Part shown: piece by piece, positions 54,160 through 63,709 of the stretch
How positions within the stretch are numbered: the stretch's first letter is position 1
Layout: each line of letters opens with the position of its first letter
Assembly (NCBI GenBank): GCA_016648135.1
Contig: JADDOH010024920.1
Coordinates: 1 to 64,000 of the forward strand
DNA length: 64,000 nucleotides
DNA from: Agrypnia vestita
Lineage: Eukaryota; Arthropoda; Insecta; Trichoptera; Phryganeidae
Reading direction: 5' to 3'
Position numbers and translations under genes: made by a program
Notes under the pieces: generated by a model
Told to the model about the DNA's origin: nothing
The model's database searches: none
Seen by the model: only the letters and a program-made list of their open reading frames with translations

Positions 54160-55206
54160 GGGGTTACACCACCTTGAAAATTGGATTTTTTTAATTTACT
54201 TATGTCTTATAGCTTGAAGTTTAAAAAAATCGAGTTATCGTTCATTGAAAAATTCTAAAAATTGGCCGAGTTATAGCATTTTAAACTTAGCGTGGTAGAT
54301 AAATTCTTAAGCGAATATCATAACTCTTTTGTATTTTTCACAAAACTAAATTTTTAACTGGTGGAAAATATATTATGTAAAAAGTATTAAGCGAGGATTC
54401 TGATCTAGAGACGTAAATTTTGGGTGTTTCTTCGAGCTCAATAAAAGAATATAAAAAATATTTTTACAATCCATTATTTAACAAAAAAACATTTAAAAAA
54501 AACAAAAATGAAAAAAAAGAAGTTATAAACTGGTAAAGTTGGGATAAAAATAGGGAAGTACCTTTTAGTTGACATGATATCTCAAGTTCTATTTAACCGA
54601 TTTAGTTTTTTGCAATAGATCTTTAGGCCCGAATACAGAGTGAATACTTAAATGATACTTAAATGATTTAAACGCCTTCAAAGTGTAAATTCGTACTGAA
54701 AATTACGATTTAAAAGCGTACCTAAACCTTTAAATCATTAACTATTAACTCTGTATTCAGGCCATCATGTATAGTCCTCTATCGCTCCTATAAATTTCAA
54801 ATCAATTTTTTTTTAACCAAAAAAAATAATTATAAAGTAGAAAGTATCGGAAAGTGATTTTTTTTCCTAACAGCCGACATTTCGAAATTTTTAATATTTT
54901 TTTCTCTTAGACGGGGGCTGTAAAAACTCTTTCAATATTTAAATTTCCTTTTTCTTTTTGTTTCAGATGACCAGAAAGAAGGGTTGCAATCGTGTCAACC
55001 AGTAAACAATTTTTTTACCCACAACTTTACCAGCATATAACTTGTTTAATTATATATATTTTTTAATTATTTTTGTTTATTCTTAAAACATCAATTAATA
55101 TATTATAAAATAATGGATTGTAATGGTATTTTTTGTTACAGAGTTTTTTATTTAGCACAAAAAAACGCTCAAAATTTACACCTGTAAACTAAACCAGAAT
55201 ACCCCC
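54160..55206. mobile_element. TTAA-flanked nonautonomous element (piggyBac-like), 1,047 bp
   Basis: The ends GGGGTTACACCACC (left) and the inverse of GGGGGTATTCTGG (right) lie directly inside TTAA on each side (54156-54159, 55207-55210), the duplication made by piggyBac-type transposases. The interior is AT-rich, has several homopolymer runs and no long frame. A related internal segment in opposite orientation is at 58340-58792 (GGCCGAGTTATAG, CAGCGTGGTAG words). Confidence 0.65.
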
Positions 55207-55210
55207 TTAA

Positions 55211-56215
55211 GCCAATTTTGTTCAACACACATCATGCTTATATCGTCATCTAAGATGTGGCATTTTTTTTATAAAATGTTCCGTTTGCTCATTATGAATT
55301 ATTTTATCATCGATTTTTTTTGAAATTTTTATTTTATTATTTTTAAACTGATCCCTTTTCTTTCCACCATTTTTCTCCACCAGCTGCACACTACGCAGAA
55401 GGGTCTCTTGAGTATTGAATCGATATCACGTAGGTACCTACGTACTTTTGAATAATTTAAATACTTCGATAGGTACCCGATATCTAGCAGACAGATTAAA
55501 AGCTTTGATCAAATTCTAAATTTGAAGACGAATTGATTAAGCACTGAACAGGTGCCTATTTGCTTGATAAATACATAGTTTAAAATAATAATTCAAAAAG
55601 ATAATAAAAAGCTTCAAACGTATTTTTAAATAAAAAAATAATCTAAATCGACTGGTCGGCAGATCAATAATGTCTACTCCTATATAATTGCATGTGGGCA
55701 GTAGTTCGATTTAATAATTTTCAATGCGCTTCGTGGAACAAAAATAAATTATTTACTTTTCTATAAAATTTCTATGCAACGCAAAATAGTCTTTCAAAAA
55801 TTGTTGAAAAAAAAAATAAAAACATTATAAAATAAGTTAATGAAGGTAGATCATTGACGTATTATAATATAGACACGTTATTCCCATACTAGCTATGTAG
55901 CAAATTTTGCATTGAAAGAGACAACAAATCATGATACACTTATTTCACAAACGCTTTGCGTGTAGACAGAAAAATCAGGTAATTTGAAGTCACGGTGACT
56001 AAAATAACATACTTATTATTACAATAGTGTACGATACTGTGTTCCTTTTTCCCCGGGACTTTTTTTTCGGCGTAGCATCCGTTCGATAACGAATGCAAAG
56101 AAGGCAATTACCTTCATTTTGAGTTGCCAAGATTTCACACTTGTAGCGTATCTACAGTTTATTATATCATTGAGGTAGATAGCATAAATATCCTATCGCT
56201 GAGATGGTTTGATGA
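55211..56215. other. AT-rich noncoding sequence
   Basis: I see no gene or recognised repeat. Confidence 0.35.
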
Positions 56216-56219
56216 TGAG

Positions 56220-56490
56220 ATTTGAGCTAACTATTTTATCAAGAAGGTGTGAGCGAGAGGAGGATGGTAAATAAAATATACGAGTCGAGTGTTGAAGGCG
56301 GCAAGAACAGGGGACATCTGTGAAAGACCTGGCACGATCAGATAAACCAAATATTGGAGGATGGCCCTGGTAAAAGCTTCAACGATCGAAGAGCCTTCAC
56401 GAAATGATGTGGTCGAAGCAAAAGTGGTGAGCCATGATAGAAGTGTGTGGCATTCTGTCCTCTCTGCCTCTTTGCGGGAAAACGACATGA
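56220..56490 (+). pseudogene. RTE-like LINE C-terminal remnant
   Basis: Plus-strand pieces KIYESSVEGGKNRGHL, KTWHDQINQILEDGPGKSFN and DRRAFTK match the R/K-x-G-R-x-R-K-x-W...I...S-F-x-x-A-R-x-L region of these proteins. Stops follow. The opposite strand is open for 85 codons but gives no known protein. Confidence 0.5.
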
Positions 56491-56769
56491 TAGTTAGTTA
56501 GTTAAAAACTTATGTTAAATTTAACTGTGTGCTTTATATTTATGTGTGCGATTTATTGAATGAATTTAAGATTGCCTATAATTTACTTCGCAGGGGTAGT
56601 GTGAAGTAGCTAAAAATACATACTTCCATGTCTTGAATTGGTATAAGTCATCACGTTAAAGAAATAAAATGAATTTTATTTATGGTTTTTGTGTTTATTA
56701 CATTAATGTTATTATGTTATATACACATATAATGGTTTAAGTTTAACTTTAAGTTAAGAATTTTAGATT

Positions 56770-56965
56770 GGTTGTAAGTCCTATAAACATCCAGTAGACT
56801 TCATACTTACCTTCCCATGTAAATAGCTTCGTCTCTATGAGACATCTATCTTGATTCTTGAAGATGATGATGAAGATGAAGACAGACTTCTTGATTAATA
56901 ATGTTCCCTCTGGCGATAAAATCCAGTATTGTGTTCGTGAATTTTTTTAACATACTCAAAATAAT
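56770..56965 (-). repeat. Family C repeat, inverted copy
   Basis: Plus strand ATAGCTTCGTCTCTATGAGA, then TTCCCTCTGGCGATAAAATC, CAGTATTGTGTTCGTGAATT, TTAACATACTCAAA. Internal parts are deleted. Confidence 0.6.
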
Positions 56966-57179
56966 CAATGATTATGGTTATTAATTATGCATATTAGAGG
57001 CGTTTATTATTAATAGGTATGTAAAATTTTAATGCCATTTTATTTTTAATATTTATGTAGGTATTCCATATTTAATCTATATGCATATTCAATGTATTAT
57101 ATGTGTACATTGTATTATACTGTCATATTGTATCGACAGTATAAAGTCATATTAAAGTTTGTATTTAAGAGTCGATTTT

Positions 57180-57400
57180 CTCAAACCAGACACGTGTAGA
57201 TAATTGAAGCGTGCATTTGAACGACGGTTCAGTTCATTTGAATCATAGGCAATATAGTGACGTCATAACTCCTGGGCAGTGCAGCGGCAAATCATCAGAT
57301 GGCGCCACGTACCTACTCCACTTGGGATATCGCTTTAGCATCGATTATCGCTCTGTGAGCACGTGCTAGCCAGGCCGAGCGAATATTGGAAGAAAACAAA
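57180..57400. promoter_or_regulatory. CRE and CTCF-like site block
   Basis: A perfect CRE TGACGTCA (57258-57265), then CAGATGGCGCCAC (57296-57308), which matches the AGATGGCGC core of insect CTCF sites, and a GAGCACGTGCT E-box palindrome. The composition is GC-richer than the flanks. It is a candidate enhancer or insulator. Confidence 0.35.
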
Positions 57401-57533
57401 TTTATTTAACATGTGGGTGGCAAAAATTGCGTATCATAATAATACTAATACATAATAATAATAATAAAAGTGAAATAAGTAAGACTGAAACATGTAAATA
57501 AAATAAAAGTGACATTAATCAAGATAAATTATA

Positions 57534-58145
57534 TAGGGTGTCCCGTATCTCGACGTCAAGCCGAAATCAGGTGATAGGCCAAGTCATAAAAGTTATCAGA
57601 AAAATATTTAAAAAATTAAAAAAACAGTCAGTTAAAACTGGGCTAAGTATTGATTTTGAATCAAAATTGGTTTGGTCAAAAAATTACATTTTCTTCCAAG
57701 CTGGAGCAGTTGACTTTGAATTTTGGACAAAAGTTTACAGTAGCATTATTCAGGATTACATAATAATAATAAAAAGTTCGAAAAATAAAGATTTGTAGCA
57801 ACAGGAGTCATGTGTTTTAAAAATTACAAGCATTTAAAAAAAATAAAAAAATCTACACCCTGTGACGGTCTTTTCACTCCTGTTGCTACAAATCTTTATT
57901 TTTCTAATTTTTTATTATTATTATGCAATCCTGAATAATGCTTCTGTAAACTTTTGTCCAAAATTTAAAGCCAACTACTCCAGCTTGGAAGAAAATGTCA
58001 CTTTTTGACCAAACCAAGTATTCAAAATTAATACATTGCCCAGTTTTAGCTGACTGTTTTTTTAATTTTTTTAAATATTTTTCTAATAACTATTACGACT
58101 TGGCCCATCACCCGATTTCGGCTTGACGTCGAGATACGGGACCTG
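57534..58145. mobile_element. Foldback element E, 612 bp, inside family C copy
   Basis: The left arm TAGGGTGTCCCGTATCTCGA, CGTCAAGCCGAAATC is mirrored at the right end (GATTTCGGCTTGACGTCGAG, ATACGGGACCTG), with TA on both sides (57532-57533, 58146-58147). Arms are about 270 bp with about 10% mismatches around a short centre. An 86-codon frame in the left arm has no domain. Its size and TA flanks parallel element D. Family C sequence lies on either side (AAGATAAATTATA and TAGATGAAGCTATTTATATG). Confidence 0.85.
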
Positions 58146-58147
58146 TA

Positions 58148-58285
58148 CATCTAGATGAAGCTATTTATATGGGAAACATGTGTGGAAGTCTTTTTATAAG
58201 GTGACCACAGGCATTATAATCTGCATTAGCTGGTTTAAGTCATCACTTTATACAATGCAAGGTTCATCAATTCCACCGTAAGAAC
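58148..58285 (+). repeat. Family C repeat interrupted by element E
   Basis: GAAGCTATTTATATGGGAAA, CATGTGTGGAAGTCTTTTTA, GCTGGTTTAAGTCATCACTT, TTCATCAATTCCACCG. Its start lies left of element E, near 57515. Confidence 0.7.
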
Positions 58286-58339
58286 AAAGAATTTAATATC
58301 AGAAAAACTAAAATGATTTTGGGTAGTGGTTAAAATTAA

Positions 58340-58792
58340 ATTTTTATGTATTATGTGTATCTCTAAATCTTGTAGATCGAAAATCGCTTCTTGTGTTTAG
58401 TGTATTTTTAATTTAAAAAATTTGGATTATTATTATTTTCATCTCCGAGGGTCTGAAAAGGAGACTTTCGAGAAAAACGCAAAATAATAATTTAATTCGT
58501 TTAAGATTTCACCTACCACGCTGGCTTCAAATTACTATAACTCGGCCAATTCTTGGAATATTTAAATGAATTATGACGCAAAGTCCGAAAAGGGGACTCT
58601 CGAGAAAAACGCAAAAGAGTAATTTAATTCGTTTTAGATTTCACCTACCACGCTGGCTTCAAATGACTATAACTCAGTCAATTCTTGAAATATTTAAATT
58701 AATGATGACGCAAATTATTTTTTAGAATTTCAAGTTATAAGAGAAAGCAAAAAAAAATTGAAAACTTTATGGTGGTGATTAATTACAGCGTT
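58340..58792 (-). repeat. Relative of the TTAA element with tandem 132-bp duplication
   Basis: On the minus strand, ATTGGCCGAGTTATAG and CAGCGTGGTAG match the element at 54160-55206. On the plus strand a 132-bp unit starting GTC(T/C)GAAAAGG(A/G)GACT(T/C)TCGAG occurs at 58451 and 58583. Confidence 0.55.
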
Positions 58793-59037
58793 TCTAGATA
58801 TCTCACTAAAACCCTAGCCGTGGGCAGATAACCAGTATCTTCAGTTCTCAGAAGATACTCCTTGAATGTGACTTTTCTTCCTTAGGGGTGCATTTTTCCC
58901 TCCCTGGTATCACATTACGGTAGGTTTTAATCCCCGTCTCCGGATTAACTTCATCTCCATGTAATATCTTGGTTACACAGCACCGAGTTGGTAATCGCCT
59001 GGTAAATCTGGTTCCGGTCCCCGGCAGACTCTGACAA

Positions 59038-59050
59038 CAGATGGCGCTTG
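59038..59050 (+). promoter_or_regulatory. Second CTCF-like site
   Basis: CAGATGGCGCTTG carries the AGATGGCGC core also found at 57298. The match is short and unsupported by flanks. Confidence 0.2.
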
Positions 59051-59149
59051 GCAGTGAAGAGGATTTTCATTAATAATTATCGCGTACGTAAACAAGAAAT
59101 TATATATTTTTAATTTTCACTAAACGAAACGTTATTATAACAGATTGTG

Positions 59150-59300
59150 AGTTAACTTAGTAAAAACCACTACCAGATTTTAGGTCTACCGGTTTCGAGG
59201 CGTACCCGTCTCTTCGTCAGGACCAACACTACACTACTATATTCACAACACTATACACCCCAACCATAGTATTGTTAAATTTTCACCAATATTGGTCACA
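59150..59300 (-). repeat. Penelope-like element terminal repeat fragment, copy 2
   Basis: The reverse complement aligns with 60-225: AATACTATGGTTG, TAGTGTTG-type words, the hammerhead core, then a CTGGTAGTGGTTTTTACTAA tail. No reverse transcriptase is seen nearby. Confidence 0.5.
59183..59224 (-). ncRNA. Hammerhead-ribozyme-like motif, PLE type, copy 2
   Basis: Minus strand: stem I GGTC (59221-59224), CTGACGA (59214-59220), extra A (59213), stem II GAGACG-GGTA-CGCCTC (59197-59212, one A-C mismatch), GAAA (59193-59196), CCGG (59189-59192), U-A (59187-59188), stem I GACC (59183-59186). Compared with the copy at 124-167, stem I pairs three and four changed on both sides (A-T to G-C, T-A to G-C), so pairing is kept. 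The palindromic CCGG is unchanged. Confidence 0.6.
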
Positions 59301-59519
59301 TGCGTGTTAATCTTGTCAGAGACAAGCATGCACTTTGTCACACGTTGTTAGTTTGTCATTGCCAAAGATTAGAGAGGAGCAGTCCCTCTCTAATTAACCA
59401 ACCTTATTAAATACAGTGCTTCTTAAAATTTCCATGGAAATAGACAGAGAAGGATTTTTCGGGAGTAAATATAAAAAAATAATAACTTCTCGGAATTCTC
59501 TCATCACATAATAGAATTT

Positions 59520-59850
59520 TATATTTTTTAAATTTATTTATTAACGCCCTAAAGGGCTTTTACAAGGAGATAGGTAAAGTGTACATTAATAGAATATAAG
59601 GATTAAAGAAAAAAATAATGACATGTAAAAATAATAATTACATAAAGTGGAAAGAAAATACTGATACAAATATATAAAGATAAATATAATATAAAGTAAA
59701 ATGCAAGTATATAACAAGTAGAAGCATAAGGAAAACATAATATAATATAAATTCAAAATCAAAAAAAGGTTATAACATAAAGTGAAAAACAATAGCACAA
59801 GCTTTGATAGTCATAATATAAGAAAAAAATTACATAACAGTTAGTTATCT
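59520..59850 (-). repeat. LINE 3' UTR, intact copy
   Basis: Reverse complement ends AAAAGCCCTTTAGGGCGTTA then ATAAATAAAT: a small hairpin (AGCCCTTTAGGGC-type) followed by a TAAA tail, as in Jockey/CR1 elements. The same 3' UTR, interrupted by an insertion, is at 62945-63710. An A/T-driven 70-codon frame inside is not a gene. Confidence 0.55.
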
Positions 59851-60169
59851 CACTCAACCAATAATCAAAACACATACAAATCAATTATTCAAGTCCAATG
59901 TGACAAATACTAGTAATCTTTCAATACAACTTTTAATGTTTGAATATGATAGTTATTGGCAAAGACGTCAAGTTGCTCGTGTCAGCTTGCTAGTATAGGA
60001 ACCCTTTGCAGTGTGGAATTAAAGAAGTGGTTAGTAGCTGCAGTTTCCACAGTTGCAATTTGCTAATATTAATAGAGGGCTATTTGAAATAATTCAGATT
60101 TAAAATAGTTAGGGTTATTATTACGATCGTTGGACATATTTATGTATTAGTTTTTAAACTGAGTTTGGC

Positions 60170-60240
60170 CTCCACTCCCGCGGTGATGGACGCTCTCCTG
60201 ATGACGCTGGATGAGACTTCAGCGAAACGTCCATATTTGC
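60170..60240 (+). repeat. PLE-like hammerhead-style motif
   Basis: CTGATGA (60198-60204), one C, stem GCTG-...-CAGC (60206-60223), GAAACG (60224 on). TGGACG (60187) and CGTCCA (60228) enclose the whole. The order CTGATGA-N-stem-GAAACG is shared with other PLE-like ends here, but stem III and the cleavage site are not clear. Confidence 0.35.
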
Positions 60241-60565
60241 TTCTCAGAGAAATATTTGGTTCGTAACATATAAATAATTCAGATTTTACAAAACCGAGGG
60301 GTAAAATTTTGTAAAGTGCAATTCATCAGCCAATAAGGATTAATCATATAAAGTTAATACAAAGCCCTCATTTTAAAGAACGTACAAATTTATCTTTTGT
60401 ACCTGAAGAAAATACATAACAAAAAAATAATATTTTTGTTACATTAAAAGTATTATTAACGGCTCGGTTGATACTAGCAATTCTTTTGATTATCGTTAAT
60501 GAAGACTTATCAACCGGGTATCACCTTATAAAGGGATGTAAATGAGCAATTAAAAAGTCTTTACC

Positions 60566-61065
60566 ACCCGGCGGGTAACATAGGCTTACATTTACCCCCT
60601 CCCCTTTTACCTCTTTCCCCGCCCCTGATATATTTTCTACGCAAATCTGTACCGTTTGACCGATCGGACTCAAAATTTGCAAACATATTCTTCAGGATCC
60701 GGCGGGTAACACAGGCAATATTTCCCGCTCCCACTTTACCCCTTCCCCTCCCCGTGATATATTTTCAATGAAAATCTATATCGTTCGACCGATCGGACTC
60801 GAAATTTGCAAACATATTCTTTAGGACCCGCCAAGTAACATAGGCGACATTTACTTCCTCTTGTTTTCCCTACCCCCTCCCTTGATATATTCTCTGTTCA
60901 AATCTACACTGTTTGACCGATCTGACCCAAATTTTGTATAGTTATGAATTAGAAACCGGTGGGTAACACACGTGACATTTATTCCCTCTCCCTTTCAACG
61001 CCTCCTCCGCTGATATATTTTCAATGCAAATCTGTACCGTTTGACCGATCAGACAGAAATCGAAA
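60566..61065 (+). repeat. Tandem array, about 130-bp unit, 3.8 copies
   Basis: Units start CCGGCGGGTAACATAGGC-type at 60568, 60699, 60828 and 60956 (spacings 131, 129, 128). Each then has a C-rich run (CCCCTCCCC), TGATATATTTTC, AAATCT(G/A)(T/C)A and CGTTTGACCGATCGGACT. Divergence between units is 10-25%. No frame is shared by all units. Confidence 0.85.
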
Positions 61066-61193
61066 AAAAATAGAAGAAAACGGTAATAAACAACGTAACA
61101 TTCCCTAATATTTTATAATACCTGTCAAAATACTCCCAGTGATGGCTGAAAAATTCTTCTTACATCTATACAAGCGCTGCCCCTCACGTGGAA

Positions 61194-61212
61194 TAGGTTA
61201 GGTTAGGTTAGG
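61194..61212 (+). repeat. Interstitial TTAGG tract
   Basis: TAGGTTAGGTTAGGTTAGG, nearly four TTAGG units. Confidence 0.7.
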
Positions 61213-61689
61213 TGGACCTTTATACATGAAATAGGCTAAAAAATACAGTTTTTAGATTATTTATTCTGAGGGCCTACTCCTATTGAAAGTGATCACACTG
61301 AAGGCCCAGCTTTTGTGTAGTAAAATGTTTGATACAGTGATCATTAAAATAATGTAATGCACCGCAAATTAACTTCCATATTAATTAACAAACGGTAACA
61401 CTAAGCTTGTTGACTTCTTTCTTCTTTTTTTCTCTTGAAAAATTCTTTTCAGTAGAAAAGATTCTTGTTTTTATTTTTACTTGTTTACTAACAAGTAAAA
61501 ACATGACAGCTACACATTTCTGAAATATTTCTTACATTCTTGTGATTTTTTGTATTAAGTTAAATAACAGGATGTCTTAAAAAAAAATAGAGGGTATTTC
61601 CGGTACGCATAAAATACATTTAATTCATTTGTAAACATGCTTAGCTTGGATGAGGAAAAGGGATTTTAAGATTAAAATCACATGAGTAT

Positions 61690-61835
61690 ATGGGGCAATT
61701 TTAATGATTTTTATAAATAATTCTACTGATACGCATCTCTGCCAAATTTAAGATCGGTTGTCGATTAAGAAGTGGGTCAAATATTGATTACAAGACTCTT
61801 CGCTGATTGACAAGTGATGCTAAATAAGAACATTC
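61690..61835 (+). repeat. Family I repeat, copy 3
   Basis: GATACGCATCTCTGCCAAAT, AGAAGTGGGTCAAATATTGA, TTGACAAGTGATGCTAAATA. Confidence 0.6.
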
Positions 61836-61849
61836 AAAATAAAAATATC

Positions 61850-62040
61850 CCAATTATAATAATTTCGTTGTCTGTCCGTCCGTCTATCTGTAGCTTCCTG
61901 TACCGTCCATAATTTCTTTTGAATTTACGGCTAAAAAAACGAAATTAAACTGCCTGAGATGGGGCTTGAACTCCGGGCCAGCAAATCCAAATGCGACAAT
62001 GACAGTGATGTTGCCACCATCGCATATGCATGACCCGTCA
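61850..62040 (+). repeat. Family B repeat with tRNA-like part, copy 4
   Basis: AATTTCGTTGTCTGTCCGTC, then on the minus strand GATTTGCTGGCCCGGAGTTC, AAGCCCCATC, a B-box-like AGTTCAAGCCC. The ends differ from copies 1-3. Confidence 0.5.
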
Positions 62041-62049
62041 AAAATACAT

Positions 62050-62370
62050 TAAATAATATAGGACTTGAGATGCCACAATTTCGGGTACTCACCCACAGCG
62101 TTTCTTCTGCCCTATGAATAATAGGCTGAACAGTGTTAAAAAGCGTACCATTAAAGAGTATACAGACAAATATTCCTAGCAAACCCTGGTGTAAGTAATA
62201 AAAAGCTTTTCAAAAGAACTATCTCCATAATCTCTAAAATAGGAATTGGCCATTGTTTGGTAGCTGTTCATTTGTTCAGATTGAACATAGTGGACCGTTC
62301 GATATGTGAGTGTGGCTCGGAGGAGAAGACTCTTGATCACATGTTATTTGCCTGCCTAATCTTAAGAAGA
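62050..62370 (+). pseudogene. Jockey/R1-like LINE C-terminus after RNase H
   Basis: An intact 54-codon stretch (62202-62363) reads KLFKRTISIISKIGIGHCLV, AVHLFRLNIVDRSICECGSE, EKTLDHMLFACLIL. This is the G-H...H-L-F-R-L...C-x-C-G...T-x-x-H-x-x-F-x-C motif at the end of Jockey and R1 ORF2. Upstream broken pieces (VYRQIFLANPGV) belong to the region between RNase H and this motif. Confidence 0.75.
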
Positions 62371-62769
62371 AGAAGAAAAATACAGATAGTTATATAACTT
62401 ATTTGGGACACCATCGTTTAAACGGTTATAATAAGACCAAACTCTATAACACAATTACAATTTTTTTATACTAAAAAATGCAAATAATGTGTTCTTAACG
62501 AAGTGAAATGGATAATAGTACTTTTAAAGCATTTTTAAAAAATATTAATATTTTTTGTCAGTTCTGCACCGGGGATTTGCCCCTGCTCTCCTAGGATTAC
62601 TACGGTGACATCGTTAGCCTTAGTGGAGTTAATGTAAACTCAGTGCCTAACAATAAAACTTTTTCACAATTTTAATTATAACCTTTGCAAGGAAATTGAA
62701 TTATCAAGTTAAATTGTTTTGATATATGAAAGCCGAGTACTCAACATATTTATATAACTTTGGATTGCT

Positions 62770-62935
62770 TTCCAATTGGAATTTGAAGGTTTAATAATTT
62801 TATTTGACTTTTATTAAAGGAAATAATTTTTTTATATTCTATATCTATAATAATGTCAAGTTACTATAATGATAGTCCAACGTTTTACAAATAATAATTC
62901 AGAAATAGGCATTGAAAAAAATGCATATTATTGTC
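62770..62935. repeat. Part of foldback element D
   Basis: TTTCCAATTGGAATTTGAAG, TTATTTGACTTTTATTAAAG, ACTATAATGATAGTCCAACG, matching the right arm of 48631-49246. Confidence 0.65.
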
Positions 62936-63094
62936 ATTTATTTATTTTTAATTTCTTTATTAACGCCCTACAGGACTTTTACAAATAAATTGGTAAAGTG
63001 TACATTTATAGAATGGATAGTTTAAAGAAAAAAATAATAATAACATAAAAAAATTATAATGACTTAAAGTGGAAAGCAAATACTAATACAAATA

Positions 63095-63132
63095 TATAAG
63101 ATATATATAGATATATATATATGATATATATA

Positions 63133-63216
<84 letters not shown>

Positions 63217-63230
63217 TATATATATATAAA
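63095..63230. repeat. (TA)n microsatellite
   Basis: Almost pure TA over about 135 bp, with scattered interruptions. Confidence 0.95.
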
Positions 63231-63234
63231 ACAA

Positions 63235-63345
63235 AACTAATTAATCAATTAGAAAGACTTACAGAAAAATCTAAACCACGAAAAAATATTTTAGCTACTA
63301 CCGGGATTCGAACCCGGGTCACCTCCTTTCCCGGTAGTAGCCAAA
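63235..63345 (-). repeat. tRNA-derived SINE, copy S2
   Basis: Minus strand GCTACTACCGGGA ... GGGTTCGAATCCC ... TCCCGGTAGTAGC: a perfect B box within a 13-bp inverted pair. The head is shortened relative to a tRNA. The body and tail (AGCTAAAATATTTTT, GATTTTTCTGTAAGTCTTTC, TAATTGATTAATTAG) match 48085-48245, and a (TA)n tail follows. Confidence 0.55.
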
Positions 63346-63709
63346 ATATTTTTCGTTTTGCGGCCTTCCCATGGCCGCAAATGCTTCAGATTGTTTCAAA
63401 ATAGGCGCGCCGGTGAGTCTAGAAGGTTCCAGAAAAACCTGCTCTAGAAATTTCTAGAAGGAGAAGGTTCTAGAAAATTCCCGAAAGTTCTATAAGGTTC
63501 TAAACTGAGTGGCGGAATGTGTCAGTATTTCTGGAAGGTTCCTGTACAAATCTACGCGTGCGAAGCCGCGCGGGCACAGCTAGTATAAAGTAAAAAGAAA
63601 GTGTAAGGAACATAAGGAAAACATAATATCATAAAAAAATGCAATAATATAGAGTGAAAAGCAATAGCACAAGCTTAGAAAGTCATAATATAATAATATA
63701 AAAAATATA

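Larger units (their letters stand above)
63093..63583 (+). mobile_element. Insertion ending in a Helitron-type 3' terminus
   Basis: Ends with ACGCGTGCGAAGCCGCGCGG, GCACAGCTAG then T, the widespread insect Helitron 3' end (GC-rich hairpin, CTAG, host T). The interior carries TTCTAGAAGGTTCCAGAA-type repeats, a GCGGCC-TTCCCAT-GGCCGC hairpin, a tRNA-like SINE part and long AT microsatellites. The 5' end is not defined, so the insertion may be composite. Confidence 0.6.

Noticed and set aside
56231..56488. 85-codon minus-strand frame as a gene
   Set aside because: The plus strand of the same DNA carries the conserved LINE C-terminal motif.
57538..57798. 86-codon plus-strand frame as a gene
   Set aside because: It lies entirely in the left arm of foldback element E and has no domain.
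59586..59798. 70-codon membrane-protein-like minus frame
   Set aside because: It is translation of an A/T-rich LINE 3' UTR; the hydrophobicity comes from base composition.
61931..62182. 83-codon minus-strand frame
   Set aside because: It is antisense to family B and LINE sequence and has no domain.
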